Below are positions 17,176 to 26,267 of a DNA stretch of 64,000 nucleotides, piece after piece. Source of the DNA: 55-13 sp037190145 (lineage in GTDB: Bacteria; Armatimonadota; Fimbriimonadia; Fimbriimonadales; Fimbriimonadaceae); the NCBI GenBank assembly GCA_037190145.1, contig JBBCJU010000008.1:415112-479111 (forward strand). Reading direction: 5' to 3'. The notes under the pieces were generated by a model, which was not told where the DNA came from, did not search any database, and saw only the letters and a list, made by a program, of their open reading frames with translations. Made by a program: the position numbers and the translations under genes. Each line of letters begins with the position of its first letter. Position 1 is the stretch's first letter.

Positions 17176-18549
17176 ATGCGAACCGATGAACTCACCTTCG
17201 TCGAGCAGCTACAGTCGCTTGCCCGATCCAATAATCCAGCACTCATTCGAGAACAGCTATCGGATGAAATGGCCGAAGACTTGGCCGATGCACTTGTACG
17301 TCTTGACCTTGAGGAAGGATTAGTCATCCTAAAGGGGCTGGAGCCCGAACTTGCTGCTGATGTTTTAATTGAACTGCCGACCGAGACCTCAAGAGCTTTT
17401 GCCGATGAGTTGCCGGATGCAACCCTTGCTCATTATCTAGATGTTCTTCCGATGGACGACGCTCTCGATTTTCGAGAGGAGATCGGTCCGGAGCGGTTTG
17501 ACATCTTGCTTGAGATCATTCCGGCTGAAGATGCAGAAGAAATCCGTCGTCTGATGGATTATCCAGAGGATTCGGTCGGTCGTATGATGACCGAGCAGTT
17601 CTTTGAAGTTCGCCCGGAGACAACGATGGGCGAGGTCTTGAAGGATATTCGCCTATCTTCGGAAGAGAAGTATGAGACCGTCAACGATATCTACGTTCTC
17701 GACGCCAATCACCATCTATTAGGCATCTTTAGTCTTCGGCGAGCCATTCGAGCTTTGCCTGATCAGACAGCAGAAGAGTTGATGAATCGGGAGCCGGTTA
17801 CAGCAGAAGCATTTGAGCCTGCAGAATCTGCAGCCCGCCGAATGGCTCGTTACGGCTTTTATGCTCTGCCAGTTCTAGACAAGCGTAGCCGAATGGTAGG
17901 CATCTTTACGGGTGATGACGCTCAAGCGGTCATCCAAGAAGAAGATTCAGAAGACGTTCTGAAGCTGGGTGGTGTCTCGGGTGATGCTGAGGCATATCTT
18001 TCTTTGAACGTGTTTCAGCTAGTCAAGCGTCGACTCCCTTGGTTAGTTGTGCTGTTTGTCGCAGAATTCTTTACGGGAGCGGTTTTGCGCTACTACACCG
18101 GGCAAGCCTCGGAGGGCGGGACAACCGTTTTGGCTCAGCTTATGATCTTTATTCCGCTTCTGATCGGCGCCGGAGGGAATTCGGGATCGCAGGTGACGAC
18201 GACCATTACTCGGGCCTTGGCCATTGGAGAGGTTTCGACTCACGATGCTGTACGCATCTTGAGAAGAGAGTTTATGGTGGCCCTGATCATTGGCATTACG
18301 CTTGGCATCATCGGATACCTACGCGCTCTTGTTGGATGGGGAAGTGGACACCAGATATCGCTGATTGTTGGTCTGGCCCTGCCGGCGATTATCTTATGGG
18401 CAACCACCGTCGGAAGCCTGTTGCCGTTGGCGGCCAAGCGACTTGGTATTGATCCTGCGGTAATGAGTGCGCCTTTCATCACGACCTTTTGTGATGCGAC
18501 GGGGCTCATCATCTTTTTTGAGATTGCCCGGCAGATTATTGCGTTTTAA
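17176..18549 (+). CDS. mgtE: Magnesium transporter MgtE
   Basis: A 457-residue MgtE with the usual order: an acidic superhelical N domain (about 1-130, ALVRLDLEEGLVILKGLEPELAADVLIELPTE), a CBS pair (about 137-255, with YPEDSVGRMMTEQFFEVRPETTMGEVL and MNREPVTAEAFEPAESAARRMARYGFYALPVLD), and five membrane helices with PLLIGAGGNSGSQVTTTITRALAIGEV and the final FCDATGLIIFFEIARQIIAF. It is a Mg2+-gated inner-membrane channel. ATG 17176 is supported by AGGAG 9 nt upstream. The structured leader suggests RNA-level control by metal. Confidence 0.95.
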   Translation: MRTDELTFVEQLQSLARSNNPALIREQLSDEMAEDLADALVRLDLEEGLVILKGLEPELAADVLIELPTETSRAFADELPDATLAHYLDVLPMDDALDFREEIGPERFDILLEIIPAEDAEEIRRLMDYPEDSVGRMMTEQFFEVRPETTMGEVLKDIRLSSEEKYETVNDIYVLDANHHLLGIFSLRRAIRALPDQTAEELMNREPVTAEAFEPAESAARRMARYGFYALPVLDKRSRMVGIFTGDDAQAVIQEEDSEDVLKLGGVSGDAEAYLSLNVFQLVKRRLPWLVVLFVAEFFTGAVLRYYTGQASEGGTTVLAQLMIFIPLLIGAGGNSGSQVTTTITRALAIGEVSTHDAVRILRREFMVALIIGITLGIIGYLRALVGWGSGHQISLIVGLALPAIILWATTVGSLLPLAAKRLGIDPAVMSAPFITTFCDATGLIIFFEIARQIIAF

Positions 18550-18566
18550 ACTTGAGAACCAAAGAA

Positions 18567-19172
18567 ATGACTAGTGTGTTTGTCCTTGCTGGTGTTGTGG
18601 TGGGTCTCCAGGGTGCTCCCGTCCTGGAGATACCCCAAAGTGGCTGGGCTGATATTTTCTTTGGCTCTGAGACTGATCCGCAAAGCATCCATGGGCGTGC
18701 AGCAATAAGCGGCTTACAAAATTTGCAGAAGAAGTCTCAACCCAAAGGAGTCATAGAGATTCGTATTTGGGAAGGATTCGGACTGACTTACCTTGAAGGA
18801 TATCGATTTAGACAGGAGGGAGGACGATGGAGGGGTTGGTGGATACAGCCTGCTCTCGCAAACAGACTAGATTGGAAAACCAACAAGTATCTCCTTGAAT
18901 TCAAGGCTCCTAAGCAGGGCTGGGAAACTTTTTGGAAGACCTTATCCGAAAACCAAATCACTTCGCTGCCTGACTTTAGTTCATTGCCGGGTGAAAAGCC
19001 ACTCGTACTTGATGGTATTTCCTACGTTGTGGAGCATTCAGCGGGTGGAAAATACCGAACTTACATGTATGATAATCCTCACTTGCAGAAGGGTGATTGG
19101 GCAGAACTGAAAAGTTTTCGAACGATTGTCCGTACCGTACACAATGCTTTTCGAGATCAAGTGAACAGGTAG
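18567..19172 (+). CDS. Exported hypothetical protein
   Basis: A protein of about 201 residues from ATG 18567, with TTG 18552 as an alternative 2 bp after mgtE. The N-terminus MTSVFVLAGVVVGLQGAPVL is hydrophobic and compatible with a signal peptide. The rest is rich in aromatic residues (WEGFGLTYLEGYRF, WRGWWIQPALANRLDW) and shows no motif I recognise. It is close enough to mgtE to be cotranscribed, but there is no evidence for a role in magnesium transport. Confidence 0.6.
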   Translation: MTSVFVLAGVVVGLQGAPVLEIPQSGWADIFFGSETDPQSIHGRAAISGLQNLQKKSQPKGVIEIRIWEGFGLTYLEGYRFRQEGGRWRGWWIQPALANRLDWKTNKYLLEFKAPKQGWETFWKTLSENQITSLPDFSSLPGEKPLVLDGISYVVEHSAGGKYRTYMYDNPHLQKGDWAELKSFRTIVRTVHNAFRDQVNR

Positions 19173-19236
19173 CAGGCCTAATGAGATTTGCTTACTTCAC
19201 CTGCTTTGCATATATACTAATGTCTGGCTCCCATGG

Positions 19237-21513
19237 ATGGTGAGTCAAGGCAGGCTGAATCAAGGAATGAAGGTCACAACTCGACCGTCGTCTGCGGGGA
19301 AGGGGCGAGCCGTTGCTCAGGCACCCTCGCACCGTGGGCCCGATATCTTAGGCGTGGTTCTGATCGCGCTGGGCATAGTTACCCTCATAGCGCTTCTTAT
19401 CTCGAATACGGGATTGCTAGGCGTTGCCTTGAGCGGCTTCTTTATTACCGTGTTCGGAAAAGCCGCGTGGGTTATGCCGGTGTTTCTCACCATCCTAGGC
19501 GCGGGCTATATTTCCGGCAAAAAGTCGATAGGGATTACCAGCCTCACTTGGGGCCTCAGTTTAATCTTTTTATCGGTTGTTGGCATCATTGCTCAAACTG
19601 GGCCAAATCATGATTACTTTGACCCGAGCGCGATCACCTCTTCGGGGGGCTATGTTGGCGCGATCGTGGGTTGGATTTTTGGTTCCCTTTTTGGACAGGC
19701 AAAATTAGTGGGCTTAGTGGCCCTTGGGTTAGTTGGGTTGGTGCTCAGCGTCAATACTCCAATTCGAGTGATGTTGGAATCCACTCGAAACAAGGCCGTT
19801 GATATCAAGAACAAGACCCTTACTCGTGGTGCTACCCAGAAAGAAACCAAGATCGCAAAGCGCGCCCTGGTTCAGATGGATGATGAGAAGTCTGCTCGTA
19901 TGCGCCGCATGCCTGTCTTTGACGATGCTCCTGCGACACCGGCTGAAGAGCCAAAGGCAGAAAAAGTTCGTCGGATGCCGGTTTTCCGAGATGCGGCTAA
20001 GGTCGAGGCGGTTAAAGATGCGCCAGACCTTAACATCACTACTCCTAAGGAGGGTTACCAACTTCCTCCACTAGCTTTGCTCACCGAAAACAATAGCAAA
20101 CCAAAGCGAAGCCAGACGGAGATGCAGAAGAACATCGAAACGCTTGAGGGAACCCTTGAGCAGTTTGGTATTGATGCCAATGTTGTGGAAGTAGCCACGG
20201 GGCCAACCGTAACGCGATATGAGATTCAGCTTGGCCCAGGAATCCGAGTGGCGAGGATCTCTGCCCTGGCTGATAACATTGCTTTGGACCTTGCCGCGTC
20301 TCACGTACGGGTGGAAGCTCCGATTCCTGGCAAGTCTGCAATTGGTGTGGAAGTTCCGAATGCCCAGGCGACTCCGGTTTTCCTTCGTGAGTTAGCGGAG
20401 GCAAAGGAGTTTGCGGAGAGTCCCTCCAAGTTGCTGGTGGCGCTTGGACAGGACGTGAGCGGCACGAACAAGTATGCCGACTTGACCAAGATGCCTCACC
20501 TCCTTATCTGCGGAGCGACTAACTCTGGAAAGTCGATTGGTTTGGCAACATTGATTACCTCCCTGCTTATGCGGAATACACCCAAGGATGTACGGATGGT
20601 AATGATCGACCCTAAGAGGGTTGAACTGACTTTGTTTGACCGCATTCCCCACCTCATGTGTCCCGTTATTAAGGATGTAAAGGAAGCTCCGGGAGTTTTG
20701 AGGGCGGTCTGGCGAGAGATGGATCGCCGCTATGACCTTCTGAGCGAAAAGGGTGTTCGCAATATTCAAGGCTGGAACGAGCAGGCGAGCTTCCAAGATA
20801 AATTGCCTTACATCGTGGTGGTCATCGATGAGCTTGCAGACCTGATGATTCAGGCCGCTGCGGAAGTTGAAACTTCGATTGTACGCTTAGCCCAGCTTGC
20901 TCGTGCGGTGGGGATTCACCTTGTCATTGCTACTCAGCGCCCATCGGTTGATGTTATCACGGGCATTATTAAGGCGAATATTCCTTCTCGTGTCGCCTTT
21001 GCGGTTTCCTCGCAGATCGATTCCCGCACTATCTTGGACCAAAAAGGTGCGGAGGACTTGATCGGTAAGGGCGACATGCTCTTTATGCCGATTGATGCCA
21101 GCAAGCCTGTTCGTGTACAAGGGTGCTATGTGAGCGAAAAAGAGATTGAGGCTATTTGCACCTTTTGGCGTGAACAAGAGCCGCCAAACTTCTCAATCGA
21201 CCCATCGGCTGAAACCGCTCACGACGCCAAGAAGGAGTCGGGCGACTTTGGCAGTGAGGGCTCTGATCCTCTGTGGGAAGAAGCAATCACATTTGTTATT
21301 GAGAGAAATCAAGCATCTACTTCGATGTTGCAACGACGCTTTTCCATCGGTTTTCAGCGTGCATCTCGCCTTTTGGATACTATGGAAGAGAAGGGAGTGG
21401 TCGGCCAACGAGACGGCCCTCGCCCTCGCGATGTCCTCATGACATTGGCAGATTTGGACGCACTGACGGGCAAGGCTCCTCAGTACGATACAGGTTGGGT
21501 TGGTGACGAATAA
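19237..21513 (+). CDS. ftsK: DNA translocase FtsK/SpoIIIE
   Basis: A 758-residue FtsK. About four membrane helices occupy residues ~30-180, followed by a charged linker (~180-280). The alpha/beta motor domain has LLICGATNSGKSIGLA (Walker A about 426-433) and YIVVVIDELADLM (Walker B about 527-533). A C-terminal gamma winged helix begins around residue 685 (LWEEAITFVIERNQASTSMLQRRFSIGFQRASRLLDTMEE) and would read polar KOPS-like sites. It pumps chromosomal DNA at the septum and supports XerCD/dif resolution. The linker carries a duplicated RRMPVFxDA motif. A -10-like TATACT is at 19213-19218. An internal ATG at 19267 is an alternative start. Confidence 0.95.
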   Translation: MVSQGRLNQGMKVTTRPSSAGKGRAVAQAPSHRGPDILGVVLIALGIVTLIALLISNTGLLGVALSGFFITVFGKAAWVMPVFLTILGAGYISGKKSIGITSLTWGLSLIFLSVVGIIAQTGPNHDYFDPSAITSSGGYVGAIVGWIFGSLFGQAKLVGLVALGLVGLVLSVNTPIRVMLESTRNKAVDIKNKTLTRGATQKETKIAKRALVQMDDEKSARMRRMPVFDDAPATPAEEPKAEKVRRMPVFRDAAKVEAVKDAPDLNITTPKEGYQLPPLALLTENNSKPKRSQTEMQKNIETLEGTLEQFGIDANVVEVATGPTVTRYEIQLGPGIRVARISALADNIALDLAASHVRVEAPIPGKSAIGVEVPNAQATPVFLRELAEAKEFAESPSKLLVALGQDVSGTNKYADLTKMPHLLICGATNSGKSIGLATLITSLLMRNTPKDVRMVMIDPKRVELTLFDRIPHLMCPVIKDVKEAPGVLRAVWREMDRRYDLLSEKGVRNIQGWNEQASFQDKLPYIVVVIDELADLMIQAAAEVETSIVRLAQLARAVGIHLVIATQRPSVDVITGIIKANIPSRVAFAVSSQIDSRTILDQKGAEDLIGKGDMLFMPIDASKPVRVQGCYVSEKEIEAICTFWREQEPPNFSIDPSAETAHDAKKESGDFGSEGSDPLWEEAITFVIERNQASTSMLQRRFSIGFQRASRLLDTMEEKGVVGQRDGPRPRDVLMTLADLDALTGKAPQYDTGWVGDE

Positions 21514-21634
21514 GGCGCTTTTCCTGGTACAAATACGGGAATCGCAGGCTTGGTTGTCAACTGATTGCGAATTCAGTAAGTAGCTAGTAAAATGAGCAGT
21601 GTTGCAATGGCGTAATAGCTGTTGGGTTTAGAGG

Positions 21635-22303
21635 ATGAATTTGAAGATTAGAAGTTTTGTGGTGCTGGCGTTGGCGTCAGGTGTAGTTGCGAGTTCTCAG
21701 GCGCTGACTCTTTTTAACACCGGTGTTGGCCTAACTCGCCCTGGCAATCTACAAGTTGGTACTACGGTTGATTCCTATTGGTATTACGGTGATGCTAGTG
21801 GTAATCGACTGGCTGGAACTGCCGATGATGCATACGCATATTGGAATAGTGCCTATGGGACGGCTGCGACAGAGAACGCGTTCATTGCCAATGCTGGAGA
21901 ATCCGAATGGCTAGGAACGAACCAAGGCAGTTCAAACACAACATATTATTTGACGTTAGCTTTTGATTTAACAGGTTACGACTTGAATACCGTTTCATTT
22001 TCTGGCTTGTGGTCAAGTGACAATAGCTCTCAGCTAACTTTGAATGGTAGCTTGGTTGCCAGTCGACCATATCCTGGTTGGAATGGGGTTTCTTCTTTTT
22101 CTGTTCCTTCTGCTTCTGGATCGCTTTTTAACTCCGGCATGAATTACTTGCAGATTAGAGTTCTTAATGAATCAGGACCGATGGCCGGCAGGCTAGAGTT
22201 TTCTAGTGTCTCAGGTAGCGTGGTTCCCGAGCCTTTCACAATGGCGTTGGGAGCTGCTGGGATAGGTCTCGCGATGCGACGTCGCATGAAGAAGAAAGCC
22301 TAA
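21635..22303 (+). CDS. PEP-CTERM sorting-domain protein, paralogue 1
   Basis: A 222-residue secreted protein with a Sec signal (MNLKIRSFVVLALASGVVASSQA) and a C-terminal VPEPFTMALGAAGIGL...RRRMKK tail, i.e. PEP motif, membrane helix and basic cluster, the substrate signature of exosortase. The mature region is beta-rich, with FSGLWSSDNSSQLTLNGSLVA as a block shared with the next two genes. Presumably it is anchored or released at the cell surface, possibly into extracellular matrix; function unknown. AGAGG sits just before the ATG. A terminator follows, so it is expressed separately from its paralogues. Confidence 0.85.
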   Translation: MNLKIRSFVVLALASGVVASSQALTLFNTGVGLTRPGNLQVGTTVDSYWYYGDASGNRLAGTADDAYAYWNSAYGTAATENAFIANAGESEWLGTNQGSSNTTYYLTLAFDLTGYDLNTVSFSGLWSSDNSSQLTLNGSLVASRPYPGWNGVSSFSVPSASGSLFNSGMNYLQIRVLNESGPMAGRLEFSSVSGSVVPEPFTMALGAAGIGLAMRRRMKKKA

Positions 22304-22327
22304 ACGGGCAAGTCGCTACTACCCTTT

Positions 22328-22363
22328 GAGACTCTTCAGTTTTTGCTGAAGGGTCTCTTTTGT
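22328..22363 (+). terminator. Rho-independent terminator
   Basis: Stem GAGACTCTTCAG (22328-22339) pairs with CTGAAGGGTCTC (22346-22357) with one mismatch and is followed by TTTTGTT. It closes the first PEP-CTERM gene. Confidence 0.85.
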
Positions 22364-22530
22364 TATTCGGCAGGAGGCTTTCCTTCACGTCACAGAGGAA
22401 AGCAAATCCTTATAGGCATAATTGCCGGACTTTTTGTCCTTAGACTGTGTATTGTATACATTTGGCAAAGTGTTGTACTATACTTACGAAGTTATTGGTC
22501 CGAAGATGGGCCAGTGCATTGAGGTTTATG

Positions 22531-23271
22531 ATGAGAGGAAGAAACGTATTGAATCGTGTCTGTTTTGCGGCGGCAGGTTTTGCTGTGATGGTAACCCCAT
22601 CCTTCGCTTACTTTGGTGGTCTATATAATACAGGTGAAGGAATGACCACTCCTGGGCACCACACGCTTGGAGCTGTTGATTCACATTGGCAACGAGATGG
22701 TGGATCTGTTACGACCTACTGGAATAATGCATACAGCCCATCCAATAGCTTTGATGTTGGAGGAGGAGTTTCTTTCGATTACCTGAATGCTAATTCTGGC
22801 TCTACATCCAACTGGATTGGTATTGTTCCTTTCGGTCAAGGTGTTTACACAGAATTTACTTTGACTTTCGCAGCTTCTGACTTTTTTGGGCTGTCAGGAG
22901 TGAATAACGACTATTCCCTATGGAGCTTCGGTGGGATTTGGAGTAGCGACAATGCTTCAGAAATAATCTTTAATGGTGTTTCAGTTGCAACGCATGGCGA
23001 TATCCCAGATTACTACGGAAGCTATAAAGAAGCCAGTAGCTTTATGGTTGGCCCAGGTTCATTCCAAGCTAACAACACATTGACGGTTCGAGTATTCAAT
23101 GATCCAGTGACAGACCCCAGTGGTAATCCTGCTGCTATGAGATTAGCGTTTACTACTTTTGGTGGTGGCGGGCAATCAAATCCAGTACCAGAGCCTTTTA
23201 CAATGGCGCTTGGTGCTGCTGGCATTGGCCTAGCAATGCGACGCCGAATGAAGAAGTCTTCTGCTAAGTAA
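22531..23271 (+). CDS. PEP-CTERM sorting-domain protein, paralogue 2
   Basis: From ATG 22531 (GAGG 6 nt upstream; ATG 22528 adjacent) the product is about 246 residues, with signal peptide MRGRNVLNRVCFAAAGFAVMVTPSFA. A longer reading frame from 22447 would hide this signal and is rejected. The mature domain repeats the layout of paralogue 1 (GVDSHW..., FGGIWSSDNASEIIFNGVSVA) and ends in a GGG linker, NPVPEPF and the same helix and arginine cluster. Probable exosortase substrate; molecular role unknown. Confidence 0.83.
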   Translation: MRGRNVLNRVCFAAAGFAVMVTPSFAYFGGLYNTGEGMTTPGHHTLGAVDSHWQRDGGSVTTYWNNAYSPSNSFDVGGGVSFDYLNANSGSTSNWIGIVPFGQGVYTEFTLTFAASDFFGLSGVNNDYSLWSFGGIWSSDNASEIIFNGVSVATHGDIPDYYGSYKEASSFMVGPGSFQANNTLTVRVFNDPVTDPSGNPAAMRLAFTTFGGGGQSNPVPEPFTMALGAAGIGLAMRRRMKKSSAK

Positions 23272-23296
23272 TTCTACGAGGCGAATCTTCTCATTG

Positions 23297-23329
23297 AATT
23301 CCCAGGTCTCTACGACCTGGGAATTTTTT
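23297..23329 (+). terminator. Rho-independent terminator
   Basis: A perfect 12-bp stem AATTCCCAGGTC (23297-23308) / GACCTGGGAATT (23314-23325) is followed by TTTT, closing the second PEP-CTERM gene. Confidence 0.9.
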
Positions 23330-23459
23330 GTTGATTTGGGAGACCCGGCATGTTAACAAATGATTTGGAGATGTCTTTGGAACTATTTTTGCTCGACAAG
23401 GTTCCTACTGATGCGAATAGCACTTTGGCATGTAGACCAGAGGCTTCAAAAGGTATGCA

Positions 23460-24224
23460 ATGAAAGGAACTTTGATTTTCGGCCGCTTGGCTGTGTTGGG
23501 TGCGGCAGGTTTGGTATTGAGTACAGCCGCTTCGGCGTTTAACACCGTTGTAGGTGGGCAGTGGCAACAGATTTCGTTTGCCAATAGTAGTTTTTCTCCA
23601 AACAATCCTGCTGATTGGGAGAGTACGTTTACAAACAGCGGAGCTTGGTCAACTGCTCCAGTTGTGGGACATAACGAGGGTGTGTATCTACAAAATGGTG
23701 GTGGATTCACAACTGCTTCAGAGTGGGTAGGAACGGCTGAGTATCAGCGCGGTGGCTGGAGTATTTTTTATCTGGACTTTAATCTCACCGCGGCAACTGC
23801 CATTTCAGGTTATTTCTCCAGCGACAATACATCATTCTTGATGGTCAATAACTTCTTGAATGGATCCACGCTTTCAACGAGCTTCAACTTTAGCTTGGAT
23901 GGAAATCCTGCGGGTGGTGTTACAAACGGTTTTCTTGGATATCGACCTGCACAGGATCCTAACAATGGAAACCAGAACAGCTACGCTACGAATCCAACTA
24001 GCTTTACCTCCGATGTATTAGGGGTTGGTAATCACCGGCTTTGGGCGGTTGTTCGAAATGACATCGTGAACCAACCGGAGTTTAATCCACTTGCTTTCCG
24101 GCTAGAGTTTGCAACGAATGGCGGTGGTGGCGATATGAACCCAGTGCCAGAGCCCTTCACTATGGCTCTTGGTGCGGCTGGCATTGGTCTTGCCATGCGA
24201 CGCCGGATGAAGAAGTCTAGCTAA
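23460..24224 (+). CDS. PEP-CTERM sorting-domain protein, paralogue 3
   Basis: A 254-residue protein with signal peptide MKGTLIFGRLAVLGAAGLVLSTAASA and the same C-terminal sorting tail as its two neighbours. The conserved block here reads ISGYFSSDNTSFLMVNN, again SSDN followed by a strand and an asparagine turn, which suggests a common beta-sandwich, possibly a calcium- or carbohydrate-binding fold. The ribosome-binding site AAAGG lies 6 nt before ATG. No exosortase gene is in the window, so processing depends on a gene elsewhere. Confidence 0.83.
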   Translation: MKGTLIFGRLAVLGAAGLVLSTAASAFNTVVGGQWQQISFANSSFSPNNPADWESTFTNSGAWSTAPVVGHNEGVYLQNGGGFTTASEWVGTAEYQRGGWSIFYLDFNLTAATAISGYFSSDNTSFLMVNNFLNGSTLSTSFNFSLDGNPAGGVTNGFLGYRPAQDPNNGNQNSYATNPTSFTSDVLGVGNHRLWAVVRNDIVNQPEFNPLAFRLEFATNGGGGDMNPVPEPFTMALGAAGIGLAMRRRMKKSS

Positions 24225-24248
24225 AGGCGTTTCCACACTAAAAAGATA

Positions 24249-24282
24249 GGGTTCCTGACTACACGGTCAGGAACCCTTTTTT
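24249..24282. terminator. Terminator between PEP-CTERM gene 3 and purB
   Basis: A perfect 11-bp stem GGGTTCCTGAC (24249-24259) / GTCAGGAACCC (24266-24276) is followed by TTTTTTG on the plus strand. On the minus strand a T-rich stretch also follows, so it may stop purB transcripts too. Confidence 0.88.
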
Positions 24283-24283
24283 G

Positions 24284-25555
24284 TTAGTCTCGAACGGCAT
24301 GTCTGAGGTGGTGTTCGAGGCTGAATACCTTTTCTACTACTTCAGGGGTCAACCTTTCCAATACGTCGGCGTCTGCAGAGACGCTGGTCTTGTAGTCTTC
24401 ACCATCCCAAGCCTTTGCGGCATTGCGCTGAGCAACCTTGTAGGCGTCGGCGCGGCTCATTCCTGCTCTCACTAGTTCGACCATTAAGTGCTCGCTAAAC
24501 ACCAGGTCGCCCATCAAGCGGAGATTCTGATGCATTCGCTCAGGGAAGACCTGTAGGCTTTTTAGGATCGAGGTCATTCGGTTGAGCATGAAGTCTGCTA
24601 GCTGACAAGAGTCCGGGAAGATAACTCTTTCAAGCGAAGAGTTTGTTAGGTCTCGCTCGTGCCAAGTTGCGATGGATTCCAGCATTGCATGAGCGTTTGC
24701 TCTAAGAAGGCGAGATAGCCCGCAAACGGTTTCTGAATTCCAAGGGTTTCGCTTATGAGGCATGGCACTGGAACCAGTCTGGCCTTTGGCGAAGCCTTCT
24801 TGCACTTCAAGAATCTCTGTACGTTGAAGGTTCCTAAGTTCCGTAGCAATTCGCTCCAAACCTGCACCAAGCAACGATAAAGCATTGAGAAAACTCGCAT
24901 GACGATCCCGATTTATGATCTGCGTTGTAACGGGGTCTGGTTCCAGTCCCAAAAGGTGGCAAACTCTTCGCTCCAGATGAGGTGCGGTGATACCGTGTAT
25001 GCCAACGGGGCCGCTAACTTTGCCGACAGCAATCTCCTTTTTAGCCTCAAGCAAGCGGGCTACATTCCGTTCGAGCTCGTTTCGCCAACTCCGAATCTTG
25101 TGTCCGAAAGTGATTGGCTCGGCGTGTACGCCGTGCGTTCTCCCAATCTGAGGGGTGTCGCCAAACTCTTGTTCAAGACGGTTTAGTTCTTCACGCAGAT
25201 GCCCCGCAGATGTGTGAAGAACATCTGCTGAATCCCTTAGCATCATTCCGGTGGCAGTATCAATGACGTCGTAGCTCGTGACTCCAAAGTGGATCCACCG
25301 ACCAGCAGGGCCCACATTCTCCTCTAGGTTTCTAACAAACGCAACGAGATCATGTCGGGTCTCTTTCTCTAGCTCATCGCAACGTTCTAGGGTAAATGCA
25401 GCCTTCTCTTTGATGAGGGCCATATCTTCGGTCGGGATAGTTCCTTCTTCGGCGTGAGCTTCACAGATCGCAACCTCCACATCTCGCCACTTTTCATAGC
25501 GAGCTTGGCGACTCCAGATGGCATTCATGGCAGGGGTTGTATATCGATCAATCAT
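24284..25555 (-). CDS. purB: Adenylosuccinate lyase
   Basis: A protein of about 423 residues begun at ATG 25555, which gives the family-typical N-terminus MIDRYTTPAMNAIWS; a TTG at 25579 would add eight unconserved residues. The fumarase/aspartase-superfamily signature GSSAMPHKRNPWNSE carries the catalytic loop, and GRTHGVHAEPITFG carries the conserved histidine segment. It catalyses two steps of purine synthesis, releasing fumarate from SAICAR and from adenylosuccinate. Its start codon is only 28 bp from the divergent start at 25584. Confidence 0.95.
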   Translation of the reverse strand: MIDRYTTPAMNAIWSRQARYEKWRDVEVAICEAHAEEGTIPTEDMALIKEKAAFTLERCDELEKETRHDLVAFVRNLEENVGPAGRWIHFGVTSYDVIDTATGMMLRDSADVLHTSAGHLREELNRLEQEFGDTPQIGRTHGVHAEPITFGHKIRSWRNELERNVARLLEAKKEIAVGKVSGPVGIHGITAPHLERRVCHLLGLEPDPVTTQIINRDRHASFLNALSLLGAGLERIATELRNLQRTEILEVQEGFAKGQTGSSAMPHKRNPWNSETVCGLSRLLRANAHAMLESIATWHERDLTNSSLERVIFPDSCQLADFMLNRMTSILKSLQVFPERMHQNLRLMGDLVFSEHLMVELVRAGMSRADAYKVAQRNAAKAWDGEDYKTSVSADADVLERLTPEVVEKVFSLEHHLRHAVRD

Positions 25556-25583
25556 TAGCTGAGTAAGGGTACCCTTCAACTGT

Positions 25584-26267
25584 ATGAATGCCCTGCTTTG
25601 TGTACTTGCGGTAACCCTTGGAAGTCGTGGTGATCACGTCACTCTAACAATATTTGACACTAATGCCGGGTTTTTCAGCGCGAAATCTGAGGTCTTAGAA
25701 TTCAAGCCATCCGTTCCGATGGCAAGTCTGGTTAATTCGACCTTGATGAAGCGGGCTAAGAATGCCCACTCGAGTTGGGTCAAGAGTGTTAAAGAAACTC
25801 AAAAAGATATAGATAAGCCCGCAGCAGAGTGGGAGTATGAATCCTCGATGAAGGTTTCGTGGCGAACTCCAAAACTAGTAAGCGTCTTGATTTCAAAATA
25901 TGAATATTCTGGCGGAGCACATCCTAATCACGGTGTGGAGGTCGCCAATTTCGGAATCGTCGGGGGAAAGCCAAAATCTTTGACCCTTTCCGATTTTTTC
26001 TCACCCGGTTTCAATGCAAAAACGTTTGTATCTAAAGCTGTGGTCGCTAAGTTGAAGAAGGCTAAGGGAGCAGAGTGGGTGCAATCGGGCCAGCTTAAGC
26101 AACTTGAACCTCAGATGCTGGAGCGATTCACTCCGTCCGCAACAGGGCTTACTTGGTATTTCAATCCCTATGATGTAGGTCCGTACGCGGCTGGCGATTT
26201 TGAAGTAAAGCTAAACTTGTCCGAACTTGGACCAAAGTTCAAGAAACCGATGTTAGCCGCTCGCTAA
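25584..26267 (+). CDS. DUF3298 (RsiV-like) exported protein
   Basis: A 227-residue protein with a short N-terminal hydrophobic stretch (MNALLCVLAVTLG) as possible signal. The segments YEYSGGAHPNHGVEVANFGIVGGK and WYFNPYDVGPYAAGDFEVKLNLSEL match the DUF4163/DUF3298 pattern found in the extracellular part of RsiV anti-sigma factors and in many stand-alone exported proteins. No anti-sigma helix is present here. In RsiV this domain binds lysozyme; whether that holds for this protein is unknown. Its stop codon overlaps that of the convergent gene by 4 bp. Confidence 0.78.
   Translation: MNALLCVLAVTLGSRGDHVTLTIFDTNAGFFSAKSEVLEFKPSVPMASLVNSTLMKRAKNAHSSWVKSVKETQKDIDKPAAEWEYESSMKVSWRTPKLVSVLISKYEYSGGAHPNHGVEVANFGIVGGKPKSLTLSDFFSPGFNAKTFVSKAVVAKLKKAKGAEWVQSGQLKQLEPQMLERFTPSATGLTWYFNPYDVGPYAAGDFEVKLNLSELGPKFKKPMLAAR

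Noticed and set aside
22447..22530. Extended N-terminus for PEP-CTERM paralogue 2
   Set aside because: It would place 28 unconserved residues ahead of a good signal peptide; GAGG supports the later ATG.
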